This document shows positions 1 through 7,730 of a stretch of DNA of 27,177 nt, piece by piece. A program made the position numbers and the translations under genes. Positions within the stretch are counted from its first letter, which is position 1, and every line of letters starts with the position of its first letter. Origin of the DNA: Actinomycetes bacterium (GTDB taxonomy: Bacteria; Actinomycetota; Thermoleophilia; Solirubrobacterales; Solirubrobacteraceae); NCBI GenBank assembly GCA_023404805.1, contig JAEYAL010000177.1, positions 1-27,177 on the forward strand, written 5' to 3'. Under the pieces are notes generated by a model, which saw only the letters and a program-made list of their open reading frames with translations, was not told where the DNA came from and made no database searches.

Positions 1-726
1 AGCCGGGCCTTGTGCGCCCTGGGGCCCCGCGGGCCCCGTCAAACCATTTGCGCCCGCCGGACCCGCCGGGCCTTGCGCGCCAGCCGCGCCGGTGGCACCC
101 GTCGCGCCGGTAGCACCCGTAGCCCCGGTAGCGCCCGCGACACCAGCCGCACCCTGCGCGCCCGTGAGACCCTGCGCGCCCGTCAAGCCAGGAAGCCCCT
201 GCGGGCCGGTCGCGCCAGCGGCGCCGGTCGCGCCCTGCGGCCCGGCCGAGCCAGTCGCGCCGCGCTCACCCTTCTCACCCTGCACGCCCTGCGGGCCAGC
301 CGGCCCCGCGGGACCGGTGCGGCCGATCACGACGCCGGAGTCGAGGAGGCTTGAAGAGGTGGACGTCGTCGTGGTCGAGGTGACGGCGTTGCCGGCCTCG
401 TCCGTCATCGGCTCCTGGCCCACGAGGATGCGCATCGAAAGCGCAGCGTCTCCGGCGCGGCACTTGAGCGTCTTCTTCTGGGCGATGTACACGGTGCCCT
501 GGCCGATCTGCGAGCTGCGGCGGAAGCAGAGCTGCATCTTGCGCGTCGTGTCCTTGCGGACGACGCTGACGTTCGCCACCGAAACGTTGTCGTCGATCGA
601 CGGGGTGGCCGTCGGGTCGGACGTCGCCGCCGAAGCCGAGCCTGCGCATGCCCCGGCCGTCAGCACAACGACGAACGCCGCTCCAAGCCGGGAGCGGCGA
701 GTGAAGAGATCTCGGGGGAACGACAT
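1..726 (-). CDS. Secreted collagen-like Gly-X-Y repeat protein (3' end outside window)
   Basis: Reading from the ATG at 726-724 the frame is open to the window edge (242 codons, no stop). Residues 1-34 look like a Sec signal peptide: Arg-rich start, VVVLTAG hydrophobic core, SASAA cleavage region. About 85 non-repetitive residues with two Cys follow, then a Thr/Ser-rich linker, and from about residue 130 an uninterrupted Gly-X-Y series (GPAGPAGPQG, GEKGERG, then many GAT triplets) to the edge. Collagen-like triplets form triple helices in bacterial surface proteins; here the protein is presumably exported and acts outside the cell. No convincing Shine-Dalgarno precedes the ATG. The Pro/Ala-rich frame on the opposite strand is its mirror image. 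Partner and function are unknown. Confidence 0.85.
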   Translation of the reverse strand, partial: MSFPRDLFTRRSRLGAAFVVVLTAGACAGSASAATSDPTATPSIDDNVSVANVSVVRKDTTRKMQLCFRRSSQIGQGTVYIAQKKTLKCRAGDAALSMRILVGQEPMTDEAGNAVTSTTTTSTSSSLLDSGVVIGRTGPAGPAGPQGVQGEKGERGATGSAGPQGATGAAGATGPQGLPGLTGAQGLTGAQGAAGVAGATGATGATGATGATGAAGAQGPAGPAGANGLTGPAGPQGAQGPA

Positions 727-1149
727 GTCGGGGGACTTGGAGCGACCACCCGAGACTCCATGTCCGGGTAATGCGCGCTACCCCCCTTATCGCCTGGCGC
801 GGCCGAACCCTTTAGGCGCGCAGAACGCCGTCATACCCCACCACTCCAGAAGGTGGCCGTCTGCGAGCGCCGAACCCCGGAGTTGCAAGCTTCCGTCCAG
901 TTTGGCGCCGCGGGGCTGCTTCACTGCGGACAGGCGCTCCCATCTTCGCGGCTGAGCCCACGCCGAAGGCTCGAGCCAGGCAGAAACTGGGCGGTTTGGG
1001 CGGCGACCTGACGGTCGACCAGAGCCTGAGGCATACCTCAGTAACGGTCAGGTTGAGCCTTAGCCAGCCTCCTACCCGACCGTTCCGAGGCGCGAGCCCG
1101 CCAACCGCCCTCCCGTGCCGCGTGTCACAGAGGCCCGCTGGCGCCTCTG
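727..1149. other. Intergenic region between divergent collagen-like gene and B12-riboswitch operon
   Basis: About 420 bases with no convincing gene; the open frames here have no start context or protein-like composition. It must hold the promoters of the leftward collagen-like gene and of the rightward riboswitch operon. The only clear structure is a 6-bp inverted repeat at 1026-1041 (CTGAGG, CATA, CCTCAG). Confidence 0.6.
1026..1041. repeat. Short palindrome upstream of the cobalamin riboswitch
   Basis: CTGAGG and CCTCAG arms are separated by CATA, about 110 bases before the aptamer. It could be a transcription-factor site for the metal-uptake operon. It does not match the IdeR/DtxR consensus spacing. 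Confidence 0.3.
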
Positions 1150-1345
1150 CGCTACAGTCGCCGCCACATCAACGAGAGCGATGCGACGGGAACCCGGTGA
1201 AATTCCGGGACGGGCCCGCCACTGTGATCGAGAACCGGCCGCCGCAGGCCATCGCCCCTTGAGGGCGGACCAGCCACTGGACGCATCTGCGTCTGGGAAG
1301 GCGCGGCGTCACCGCTCGAGAGTCAGGAAACCTCGCGCGCTCTTC
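1150..1345 (+). ncRNA. Cobalamin (B12) riboswitch aptamer
   Basis: Conserved elements occur in canonical order. GGGAACCCGGTGAAATTCCGGG at 1188-1209 is the L/P3 core, followed by CCCGCCACTGTGAT at 1214-1227, then GCCACTGG and TGGGAAGGC flanking a variable hairpin at 1273-1302, and the B12 box AGTCAGGAAACCT at 1321-1333. Binding of adenosyl- or other cobalamins to this RNA class normally represses the downstream operon. After the aptamer, AGCCCC (1355-1360) can pair with GGGGCT (1369-1374), directly abutting a GGAGG Shine-Dalgarno at 1375-1379. That suggests translational control through occlusion of this site. The outer ends are approximate because P1 was not resolved by eye. Confidence 0.93.
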
Positions 1346-1383
1346 CTGTCGAGCAGCCCCCGGGGACCGGGGCTGGAGGCACC

Positions 1384-1497
1384 ATGTCGAGACTCTCGCC
1401 GGCTCCCATCGCGGAGCCAGCTGCGCCCGTCGGCGCACCCCCTTCAGCGTTTAGCGCGGCCCGCCGCCGCACCCGTCCGGCCAGGCCCCATGCCTGA
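1384..1497 (+). CDS. 37-codon leader ORF between riboswitch and fhuF-like gene (or frameshifted N-terminus)
   Basis: The best ribosome-binding site after the riboswitch, GGAGG at 1375-1379, lies just before ATG 1384. This frame encodes 37 Ala/Pro/Arg-rich residues and stops at TGA 1495-1497, overlapping the ATG (1490) of the reductase gene, which has no good Shine-Dalgarno of its own. Two readings are possible. It may be a leader peptide whose translation is riboswitch-controlled and coupled to the reductase by termination-reinitiation. Alternatively, a single-base indel (real or sequencing error) has split one longer N-terminus. The peptide matches no family I recognise. Confidence 0.45.
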   Translation: MSRLSPAPIAEPAAPVGAPPSAFSAARRRTRPARPHA

Positions 1498-2329
1498 GGG
1501 GCCTGATCTCCGCGCCCGGCTGGAACAGCTCGCCGTCCTCGGCGACCGGTTCCCTGTGACGTGCCAGCCAGCTCCGAGCGGCGACTGGACCGCGGGCGAC
1601 CTGCTCGCGACGCAGGCGTCCTCCGCGTGGCCAGCCGTGATCAGCGACTACGCCGCCACGCTCGGCACCGACCAGCCGCGCATCGCGGCGTCGATCGCCC
1701 TGCAGCACTACGGCACCCGGGTCGCGGGCGTCGCGATCGCCTCGTGGGCGCTGCTCGGCGTCGTGCCGTCGCTGAAGTCCAGCAGCCTCCATGCGCGGTT
1801 CGACGGCGGCCGGACCGTCGAGCTCTGGCTCCCCGATCCTCGCCCCGCTCGCCCCGCGGGCCCCCTGGAACCGCCCATCAAGACGCTCGGCCGCGAGCTG
1901 TTCGACCATTTCGAACCGGTGGTGGCAGCCGTGCGCAGCCACTCGCCGCTCAACCGGCGGCGCGCGTGGGGCAACCTCGCCGCCTCGTGCGCCGGCATCT
2001 TCAGCGCGCTCGACCGCCTCGTCCCGCCGTGGCATGCACAGGCGCTCCGCGCGGCTGCCGCCGGGTTCTTCGCCGTTCCCGAGTGGCCGATCGCTGGCCT
2101 CGTCGGCTGGCAGGTCTGGGGCGATCCACCCGACGACGGCCTCTGCCACGAGCGCCGCACGTGCTGCCTGATCCGCGACATCCCCGGGAAGCAGCCGTGC
2201 GAGAGCTGCTCGATCCGGCGGCCGGGCGAGCGCCGCGCCGCGTGGGAGGCCTCGCTGCGCGAGCCGCGGCAGCCCCCTGCGGCGTTGGCCCTCGCCGCCC
2301 ACACCTTGCCCCTCTACACGGAGAACTGA
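1490..2329 (+). CDS. FhuF-like [2Fe-2S] ferric/siderophore reductase
   Basis: The product is 279 residues, close to the usual FhuF length. The C-terminal signature is clear: RRTCCLIRDIPGKQPCESC gives Cys225, Cys226, Cys237 and Cys240 in the C-C-x10-C-x2-C arrangement that binds the [2Fe-2S] cluster of FhuF reductases. Known family members reduce iron bound to hydroxamate siderophores in the cytoplasm so that the metal is released. Here the gene is first in a cobalamin-riboswitch operon with a Nik/Cnt-type ABC importer, so the substrate may be a cobalt or other metal chelate; that is inference. The start at 1490 is the first ATG in frame and overlaps the leader ORF stop. Its stop overlaps the next start (TGATG). 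Confidence 0.85.
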   Translation: MPEGPDLRARLEQLAVLGDRFPVTCQPAPSGDWTAGDLLATQASSAWPAVISDYAATLGTDQPRIAASIALQHYGTRVAGVAIASWALLGVVPSLKSSSLHARFDGGRTVELWLPDPRPARPAGPLEPPIKTLGRELFDHFEPVVAAVRSHSPLNRRRAWGNLAASCAGIFSALDRLVPPWHAQALRAAAAGFFAVPEWPIAGLVGWQVWGDPPDDGLCHERRTCCLIRDIPGKQPCESCSIRRPGERRAAWEASLREPRQPPAALALAAHTLPLYTEN

Positions 2330-3927
2330 TGACTCCCACCTCCCGATCCAGCTGGCACCGGCCCGCCGCCACAGCCCTCGCCCTGGCCGCCGTCACCGCG
2401 CTGACCGCGAGCTGCGGCTCGTCCGACCAGAACATCAGCTCGGCTGCCGATGGGCCTGCGGCGGCTCCCGCCGAACTGCGGATGGCCACCTCGTTCGCGA
2501 TCGAGAGCATCGACCCGCTCAAGGAAGGCTTCTGGAGCCCTGAGTTCGGCTACGGCGAGCTGCTCATGCGGCCGTCGAGCGACGGTGTCCCGAAGCCGTG
2601 GCTGCTCGAGAAGCTCGATCAGACGGGCGCCCGCACCTGGACGCTCACGCTGCGCGACGGGATCACGTTCCACGACGGCAAGCCGCTCGACGCCGCAGCG
2701 CTTGTGGCGGTGCTGCGCCGCCAGCTGGCCGAGGGCGAAGCAGCCAAGGCGACGCTTCCCGGCGCGCAGGCCAGAGCATCCGGGCCGCTGCAGGTCACGC
2801 TGACCACCAAGAAGCCCGAGGCGACGCTCCCGTTCATCCTCGCCGACGAGTCCCAGTTCCCGGTCTACGACGCCGAAGCCGCGCAGGCCGCTGGCGACAG
2901 CGCCGACCAGCTGCTGAAGGCCGGCATCTACACCGGCCCGTATGAGCCGGTCGCGCTGAGCACCGGCGAGATGACCCTCAAGGCCTACCCGGGGTACTGG
3001 GGTGGCAAGCCCCCGCTCCCGGGCGTCCGGCTGCGGTTCATCCCCGACGCCGGAGCGCGCATCTTGGCGGTCCGCAACGACGAGGCCGATATCGCGCTGT
3101 ACCCGCCGACCGAGGTCAAACGAACCCTCCAGGGCCGCAGCGACGCGTTCTACGTGACGCCGCCGCAGGGCGTCGAGAACATCCGCGTTCCGCTCAACCA
3201 GCGCAGCGGCCCGTTCGCGGATGTCGCCGTGCGCCGCGCGTTCAGCCTCGGCATCGACTACGCCTCCCTGGCAGGCGACGTCATGGACGGGGCCTACGAC
3301 GCGTCCGTCGGGATGTACGCGAAGCAGCTCGATTTCGCCATCCCAAACCAGGGGACGGATGCCAAGCAGGCAGCGGCCTTGCTCGACGGCGCCGGGTGGC
3401 GGCCGGGCGCGGGCGGCATCCGCGAGCGCGACGGCAAGCCGCTGGCGGTGACGCTCGTGATCTACCCGCAGCAGCCCGACCTGAAGCCGCTGGCCGTCGC
3501 CGTCCAAGCCCAGCTGAAGGCCGTCGGGTTCGACGTGAAGATCCAGGAGGTCGACGACATCGACGCCACCCTGCGCGAGCAGTCCGGCTGGGATGCGGGC
3601 CTGATCTTCTCGGGCTCGGTCGGATTCAACGGCGACCCGGTCCAGCCGCTGCGCCAGTACCTCGCGTCGACCGGCGAGAGCAACTACGGCGGCGTCGACG
3701 ATCCGAAGCTCGACGCGATCGTCGCCCAGCTCGCGACAACGTTCGACGCGGCGAAGCGCAAGGCGCTGCTGGCTGAGGCGCAGGACATCGTGGTCGCGAA
3801 GCAGGCCTACCAGGTGTTCCTCGCCGTCAAGCGGTTCCCGGCGGTCGTCGGGCCGCGCTACCGCGGCTACGTCCCGTCGACGAGCCTGACCCACATCACC
3901 GTGGACACCAAGCCCTCCGCCCGATGA
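2329..3927 (+). CDS. ABC transporter family-5 substrate-binding lipoprotein (Nik/Cnt/Opp type)
   Basis: A 532-residue SBP_bac_5 protein. The N-terminus has a basic stretch, a hydrophobic Ala/Leu/Val core and a lipobox-like LTAS before Cys29, so it is probably a membrane-anchored lipoprotein. Family hallmarks include WTLTLRDGITFHDGKPLDA, the PLNQRSGPFADVAVRRAFSLGIDY region, LKAVGFDVKIQEVD, and a C-terminal Ile/Val-rich end. The length equals that typical of NikA/CntA (about 525-535). It should capture the ligand (metal chelate, nickel/cobalt complex or peptide) outside the membrane and hand it to the following permeases. It starts 1 base before the fhuF-like gene ends and overlaps the next gene by ATGA. 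The ligand cannot be decided from sequence. Confidence 0.9.
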   Translation: MTPTSRSSWHRPAATALALAAVTALTASCGSSDQNISSAADGPAAAPAELRMATSFAIESIDPLKEGFWSPEFGYGELLMRPSSDGVPKPWLLEKLDQTGARTWTLTLRDGITFHDGKPLDAAALVAVLRRQLAEGEAAKATLPGAQARASGPLQVTLTTKKPEATLPFILADESQFPVYDAEAAQAAGDSADQLLKAGIYTGPYEPVALSTGEMTLKAYPGYWGGKPPLPGVRLRFIPDAGARILAVRNDEADIALYPPTEVKRTLQGRSDAFYVTPPQGVENIRVPLNQRSGPFADVAVRRAFSLGIDYASLAGDVMDGAYDASVGMYAKQLDFAIPNQGTDAKQAAALLDGAGWRPGAGGIRERDGKPLAVTLVIYPQQPDLKPLAVAVQAQLKAVGFDVKIQEVDDIDATLREQSGWDAGLIFSGSVGFNGDPVQPLRQYLASTGESNYGGVDDPKLDAIVAQLATTFDAAKRKALLAEAQDIVVAKQAYQVFLAVKRFPAVVGPRYRGYVPSTSLTHITVDTKPSAR

Positions 3928-4865
3928 CCGCTGCGCGGAGAGCGACCCAGGCGCTGCTCACGCTCTTCGGGGCGAGCGTCTTGGTCTGGGCGCTGGTGCC
4001 GCTGGCGCCCGGCGACCCTGCCAGCCGGGTCCTCTCCGCACGCGGGCTCGCGCATCCCAAACCGGCCGAGATCGCGGCCGTCCGCGCCGAGCTCGACCTC
4101 GACCGCCCGCTGGCGCCCCGGTACTTCCGGTGGCTTCGGCGGGCCGTCCGGGGTGACCTGTCGGACTCGTACCGATCCGGCAGGCCGGTGGCGGCGGAAA
4201 TCGGGACCCGGCTGCCCGCCACGGCGCTGCTGGCCGGCCTCGCGCTGGCCATCGCCTTGGTGGTCGCGGTCGGCGCGGCGCTGCTCGGGGCGGCGTTTCG
4301 CGGGCGCTGGCCCGACGAGCTGCTGCGCGGCACGATGCTGCTCTTCGCCGCGCTGCCCGCGTTCCTTGTGGGCGTGCTGCTGCTCGAGGTGGTCGTCGTC
4401 GGCGGCGGGTACGGGTCGGTCGTGAGCGACGGCAGCGTCCGGACAGCGCTGCTGCCCGCGCTCTGCCTCGCCATCGCGATCGCTCCGGCGTGGGCGCGGC
4501 TGCTCCGCGCCGGGCTCCTCGAAGCGCTCACGGCGCCGTACGTCCTGGTCGCATCCGCACGCGGCGCGTCGCCTGCCAGGCAGCTGCTCGTCCATGCGCT
4601 GCCCAACGCAGCGCTGCCCTTCATCACCTCGGTCGGCATGAGCGTGAGCGCGGTCCTCGGAGGCGCAGCGATCGTCGAGACCGTCTTCACCTGGCCAGGG
4701 ATCGGCCGCTACGCGGTCGAGGCGATCGGCGCGCGCGACCTTCCGGTGATCCAGGGGTTCACGCTGATGGCCGTGCTGCTCTATGTGGCGACGAGCCTCC
4801 TCGTCGACGTGATCGGGGCCCGGATCGACCCGCGCCGCACGGCCGCTGCGAGTGCTGCCCGATGA
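3924..4865 (+). CDS. ABC transporter permease, DppB/NikB/CntB type
   Basis: A 313-residue inner-membrane permease with about six hydrophobic segments. The first follows the start (LLTLFGASVLVWALVPLAPGDP), and the family motifs LDLDRPLAPRYFRWLRRAVRGDLS and a late EAA-like loop (LLEALTAPYVLVASARGASP) are present. VETVFTWPGIGRYAVEAI near the C-terminus is characteristic of the DppB/NikB branch. The length matches NikB/CntB. It pairs with the next permease to form the channel. ATGA overlaps at both ends indicate translational coupling. Confidence 0.92.
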   Translation: MTAARRATQALLTLFGASVLVWALVPLAPGDPASRVLSARGLAHPKPAEIAAVRAELDLDRPLAPRYFRWLRRAVRGDLSDSYRSGRPVAAEIGTRLPATALLAGLALAIALVVAVGAALLGAAFRGRWPDELLRGTMLLFAALPAFLVGVLLLEVVVVGGGYGSVVSDGSVRTALLPALCLAIAIAPAWARLLRAGLLEALTAPYVLVASARGASPARQLLVHALPNAALPFITSVGMSVSAVLGGAAIVETVFTWPGIGRYAVEAIGARDLPVIQGFTLMAVLLYVATSLLVDVIGARIDPRRTAAASAAR

Positions 4866-5752
4866 CGCTCGTGACCCCACTGCCGGCTGCCGTCGACACC
4901 ACCTGGCACGCCGGCCAGCGACGCCTGTCGCTGATGCGGTCGGCGCTGGCGACCCGCACCGGCCGGATCGGGGCCGGGCTCGCGCTCGGGCTCGCCGTCG
5001 CGGTGGTCGCCGGACCCTTGCTTTGGACCGCGCCGCCAAACGAGATCGACTACAGCCGCAAGCTGCTCGGGCTGTCGACGAGCAACCCGCTGGGAACCGA
5101 CGCGTTCGGCCGCGACCAGCTCGCGCGCCTGCTCGATGGAGGTCGGCGCTCGCTCGTGGCGGCCGTCCTCGTGCTGGCGGGCGGGCTGAGCATCGGCGTG
5201 TCCGTCGGGCTCGTCGCCGGGATGCGCGGCGGCGTGCTCGGCGCGGCGCTGATGCGGTTCGTCGACGTGATGCTCGCCCTGCCTGCGCTCGTCCTCGCAC
5301 TCGCGACCCTCGGCGTGCTCGGGCCGGGGTTCTCCAACCTGCTGGTGGCGCTGATCGCCGCATCGTGGGCGCCCTACGCCCGCATCACGCGGAGTGTCGT
5401 CCAGGGAGCGCGCGCCCGGCCCGACGTCATCGCCGCCCGGCTCAGCGGCGTGCGCTGGCCAGCCATCGTGCGCGGCCACGTCCTGCCCGGGGCGCTCAGC
5501 CACCTCGGCGTCCTGGCGACCTTGAACCTCGGCGAGGTCGTGGTGGCGATCGCCGGGCTCTCGTTCCTCGGGCTCGGCGCCCAGCCGCCGGCTGCCGAGT
5601 GGGGCGCGATGCTCTCCGAGTCGCGGGGGCTGTTCACCACGGCCCCGTGGCTGCTCGCGGCGCCCGCCGTCGCGATCTTCGCGTCGGTGATGGCCGCGAA
5701 CCTCTGCGGCGATGCCCTCCGCGACGCCGAGCGCATCCGGGCCGCCCGTTGA
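4862..5752 (+). CDS. ABC transporter permease, DppC/NikC/CntC type
   Basis: A 296-residue second permease. A single N-terminal membrane span (about residues 38-56) is followed by the family signature NPLGTDAFGRDQLARLLDGGRRSL, five further hydrophobic segments, and the EAA cytoplasmic loop (ARARPDVIAARLSGVRWPAIVRGHVLPG) that docks on the ATPase. SFLGLGAQPPAAEWGAML near the end is typical of DppC/NikC. It overlaps the upstream permease stop by ATGA, and its stop is overlapped by the TTG start of the first ATPase. Confidence 0.92.
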   Translation: MTLVTPLPAAVDTTWHAGQRRLSLMRSALATRTGRIGAGLALGLAVAVVAGPLLWTAPPNEIDYSRKLLGLSTSNPLGTDAFGRDQLARLLDGGRRSLVAAVLVLAGGLSIGVSVGLVAGMRGGVLGAALMRFVDVMLALPALVLALATLGVLGPGFSNLLVALIAASWAPYARITRSVVQGARARPDVIAARLSGVRWPAIVRGHVLPGALSHLGVLATLNLGEVVVAIAGLSFLGLGAQPPAAEWGAMLSESRGLFTTAPWLLAAPAVAIFASVMAANLCGDALRDAERIRAAR

Positions 5753-6504
5753 CCCCGCCGCTGCTCCAGCTCGACAGGGTCTCGGTGGCGCACCGCGGCG
5801 CCGCTCCGTGCGTGTACGGCGTGAGCTTCACGGTCCGACGCGGTGAGTGCGTCGCGCTCGTCGGCGCGTCTGGCTGCGGCAAGTCGACGCTGGCCAAGGC
5901 GATCACCGGCCTCCTGCCTGCCGGGGCGCGCGCGTCGGGTTCGATCCTGGTCGACGGCACGCAGGTCGTCGGGGCGCGCGCCGGCGACCTGCGCCGGCTC
6001 CGCGGACGGACCGTCGGCGTCGTGACGCAGAACCCGTTCGCCGCCTGCAATCCGGTCCACGCCGTCTGGCGCCACGTGGCCGAGGCATGGCGGGCGCACG
6101 GCGAGCAGCCGCCGCCGGGCCGCATCGTCGAGTTGCTGGAGCGCAACGGCATCGACGACGCCGCGCGGCGCGGCAGGCAGCGCCCGCACCAGTGGAGCGG
6201 CGGGATGCTGCAGCGCGCCACCATCGCCGCGGCGTGCGCTTACGATCCGCCGCTGCTGATCGCCGATGAGCCGACGAGCGCGCTCGACGCCCACCTCGCT
6301 GACGGCATCCTGCGGCAGCTCCGCGCGTCCGCGCCGTACGCGCTGCTGCTGATCAGCCACGACCTCGTGCAGGTCGCCGAACACGCCGACCGGATCGCGG
6401 TGATGCACGGCGGGCGGATCGTCGAGGACGGTCCGGCGGCGCAGGTGCTCCGCGCCCCCGGGCACCCCTATACCCGCGCGTTGCTCGAAGGGCAGCTGGC
6501 GTGA
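5749..6504 (+). CDS. ABC transporter ATP-binding protein, NikD/CntD type
   Basis: A 251-residue nucleotide-binding subunit starting with TTG, chosen because it overlaps the upstream stop (TTGA) and the protein begins directly with the conserved first strand (LLQLDRVSV). Visible motifs are Walker A GASGCGKST (39-47), Q-loop Gln94 in VTQNPF, signature QWSGGMLQR (148-156), Walker B LLIADEPTSALD (169-180) and the H-loop in ISHD (His204). The C-terminus ends at GHPYTRALLEGQLA, so the long oligopeptide-transporter tail of DppD/OppD (about 330 aa) is missing. The size fits NikD/CntD. It energises the two permeases together with the next ATPase. Confidence 0.92.
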   Translation: MTPPLLQLDRVSVAHRGAAPCVYGVSFTVRRGECVALVGASGCGKSTLAKAITGLLPAGARASGSILVDGTQVVGARAGDLRRLRGRTVGVVTQNPFAACNPVHAVWRHVAEAWRAHGEQPPPGRIVELLERNGIDDAARRGRQRPHQWSGGMLQRATIAAACAYDPPLLIADEPTSALDAHLADGILRQLRASAPYALLLISHDLVQVAEHADRIAVMHGGRIVEDGPAAQVLRAPGHPYTRALLEGQLA

Positions 6505-7310
6505 GCTCGCTGTCCTCAGCCGCAGGGTCCGCCGCGCCGGACATGGCCGGTGGTGCGGCCTCGCCGGTCTCGGCCGCAGCTCCCGCGGATCCAGGCGTGG
6601 CAGGTGGCGCAGCTTCGCCGGTGTTGGAGCTGCGCGATGCCCACCGCCGCTACGGCGACTCGGCTGTCCTGCGGGGCGTCGACTTGGCGTTGCGGCCCGG
6701 TGAGATCGTCGGCGTCTGCGGGGCGTCCGGATCCGGCAAGTCGACGCTGCTGCGGGCGCTCGCTGGGATCGAGCGCCTCCATTCAGGCGAGCTCCTGATG
6801 GGCGGTGCACCGGTCTGGCGCGGCCGCCGCAGCGCGCCGACGCTGCCACGGCCTGGCTACGTCCAGCAGGTCTTCCAGGACCCCGTCAGCGCCCTCGACG
6901 AGCGCTGGCCGCTGTGGCGCACCATCACCGAGCCGCTCACCGCGCCCGGGCGCCCGCGTCTCAGCCGCAGCGTCCGGCGGGCGCGCGCGCAGCGGGCGCT
7001 GGCGTCTGTCGGGCTCGACGCGCTGCCGCTCGATGCCCGGCCAGGCGAGCTGTCCGTCGGGCAGTGCCAGCGGGTGGCGATCGTGCGCTCGATGACCGCC
7101 AGCCCGGCCGTGCTGCTCGCCGATGAGCCGACCTCGGCGCTGGATGCCATGAACGTGCAGGGCGTCCTCGACCTGTTGCGCGGAGCCGCCGACGCCGGAT
7201 CGGCGCTGGTGGTCGTGAGCCACGACGCGCGGGTCCTGCGGGCCCTGTGCGACCGCACGTTCACGCTCACGGGCGGGCTGCTCGAAGCCGGCCAAGCGCT
7301 GCAGGGCTAG
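6501..7310 (+). CDS. ABC transporter ATP-binding protein, NikE/CntF type, with repeat-bearing N-terminus
   Basis: A 269-residue ATPase. The GTG start at 6501 overlaps the upstream stop (GTGA). Residues 1-41 are low-complexity and contain AGGAASPV twice (16-23 and 34-41). The domain proper begins at VLELRDAHRRYG; an alternative GTG start lies at 6621. Walker A is GASGSGKST (74-82), Q-loop VFQDP, Walker B VLLADEPTSALD and H-loop VVSHD. The signature reads LSVGQCQR, with Val replacing the first Gly of LSGGQ, a change that often weakens one ATP site in heterodimeric transporters. It is the last gene of the riboswitch operon. Confidence 0.9.
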   Translation: MSSLSSAAGSAAPDMAGGAASPVSAAAPADPGVAGGAASPVLELRDAHRRYGDSAVLRGVDLALRPGEIVGVCGASGSGKSTLLRALAGIERLHSGELLMGGAPVWRGRRSAPTLPRPGYVQQVFQDPVSALDERWPLWRTITEPLTAPGRPRLSRSVRRARAQRALASVGLDALPLDARPGELSVGQCQRVAIVRSMTASPAVLLADEPTSALDAMNVQGVLDLLRGAADAGSALVVVSHDARVLRALCDRTFTLTGGLLEAGQALQG

Positions 7311-7366
7311 AACGACCAGCCGACTGCCGCAGCGCGGCTCGGTTCCGTTCCAAACGCTCGATAACG

Positions 7367-7396
7367 CGAAAGGCCCCGCTTGCGCGAGGCCTTTCG
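7367..7396. terminator. Bidirectional terminator-like hairpin between ABC operon and tRNA-Glu
   Basis: Perfect 9-bp arms CGAAAGGCC (7367-7375) and GGCCTTTCG (7388-7396) with a 12-base loop. It lies between the convergent ABC operon end (7310) and the tRNA-Glu 3' end (7401). The A/T-rich arm bases can serve as the U tract in either direction. Confidence 0.75.
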
Positions 7397-7400
7397 TGAG

Positions 7401-7473
7401 TACCGCCACGGGGATTCGAACCCCGGTTTCCGCCGTGAGAGGGCAGCGTCCTAGTCCCCTAGACGATGGCGGC
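7401..7473 (-). tRNA. tRNA-Glu (anticodon CTC)
   Basis: The 73-nt cloverleaf reads on the minus strand. The acceptor GCCGCCA pairs with TGGCGGT (G-U at 1-72), with A as discriminator. The D-arm contains TCGTCTAGGGGACTAGGA as in Glu tRNAs, the anticodon stem CTGCC/GGCGG encloses loop CTCTCAC, and the T-arm is CCGGGGTTCGAATCCCCG. CCA is not encoded. Confidence 0.95.
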
Positions 7474-7730
7474 AGGACGGCGTCAACCGTAGCAAAGGCG
7501 AGCGCTCCGCGCGTCGTGACCCTGTCTCCGGTGCACTGCGCTCGGCGGCGCCTAAGCGCGCGGACCGACAGCAAGGCAACCCGCTCGCGCGCGTGGCACG
7601 CGCACATACGCGCGAGGCGTGGCCGAGCGGGTCGCGGCCGTTTCCCCAGGGACTCCAGGGGCCGCCGCTCGGCACCGCCGGCGGCAACGCCGACTTGGCC
7701 GGCTTCAGGTATCGTGCAGCGCCCTGCCAC

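Noticed and set aside
92..955. Long plus-strand frame with Ala-Pro-Val repeats
   Set aside because: It is the complement of the Gly-X-Y collagen repeat on the minus strand. The repeat pattern is fully explained by that gene, and no start signal is present.
1026..1080. IdeR/DtxR iron box upstream of the FhuF-like operon
   Set aside because: AGG/CCT half-sites are present but the spacing and flanks do not fit the consensus; the B12 riboswitch already explains regulation.
2314..5363. Long minus-strand frames antisense to the ABC transporter genes
   Set aside because: The plus-strand genes have full family motifs and overlapping starts and stops; the minus frames are codon-bias artefacts.
7611..7690. 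tRNA-like D-arm (GGCGTGGCCGAGCGGGT) between the two tRNA genes
   Set aside because: No matching acceptor, anticodon or T-arm can be folded; treated as chance similarity.
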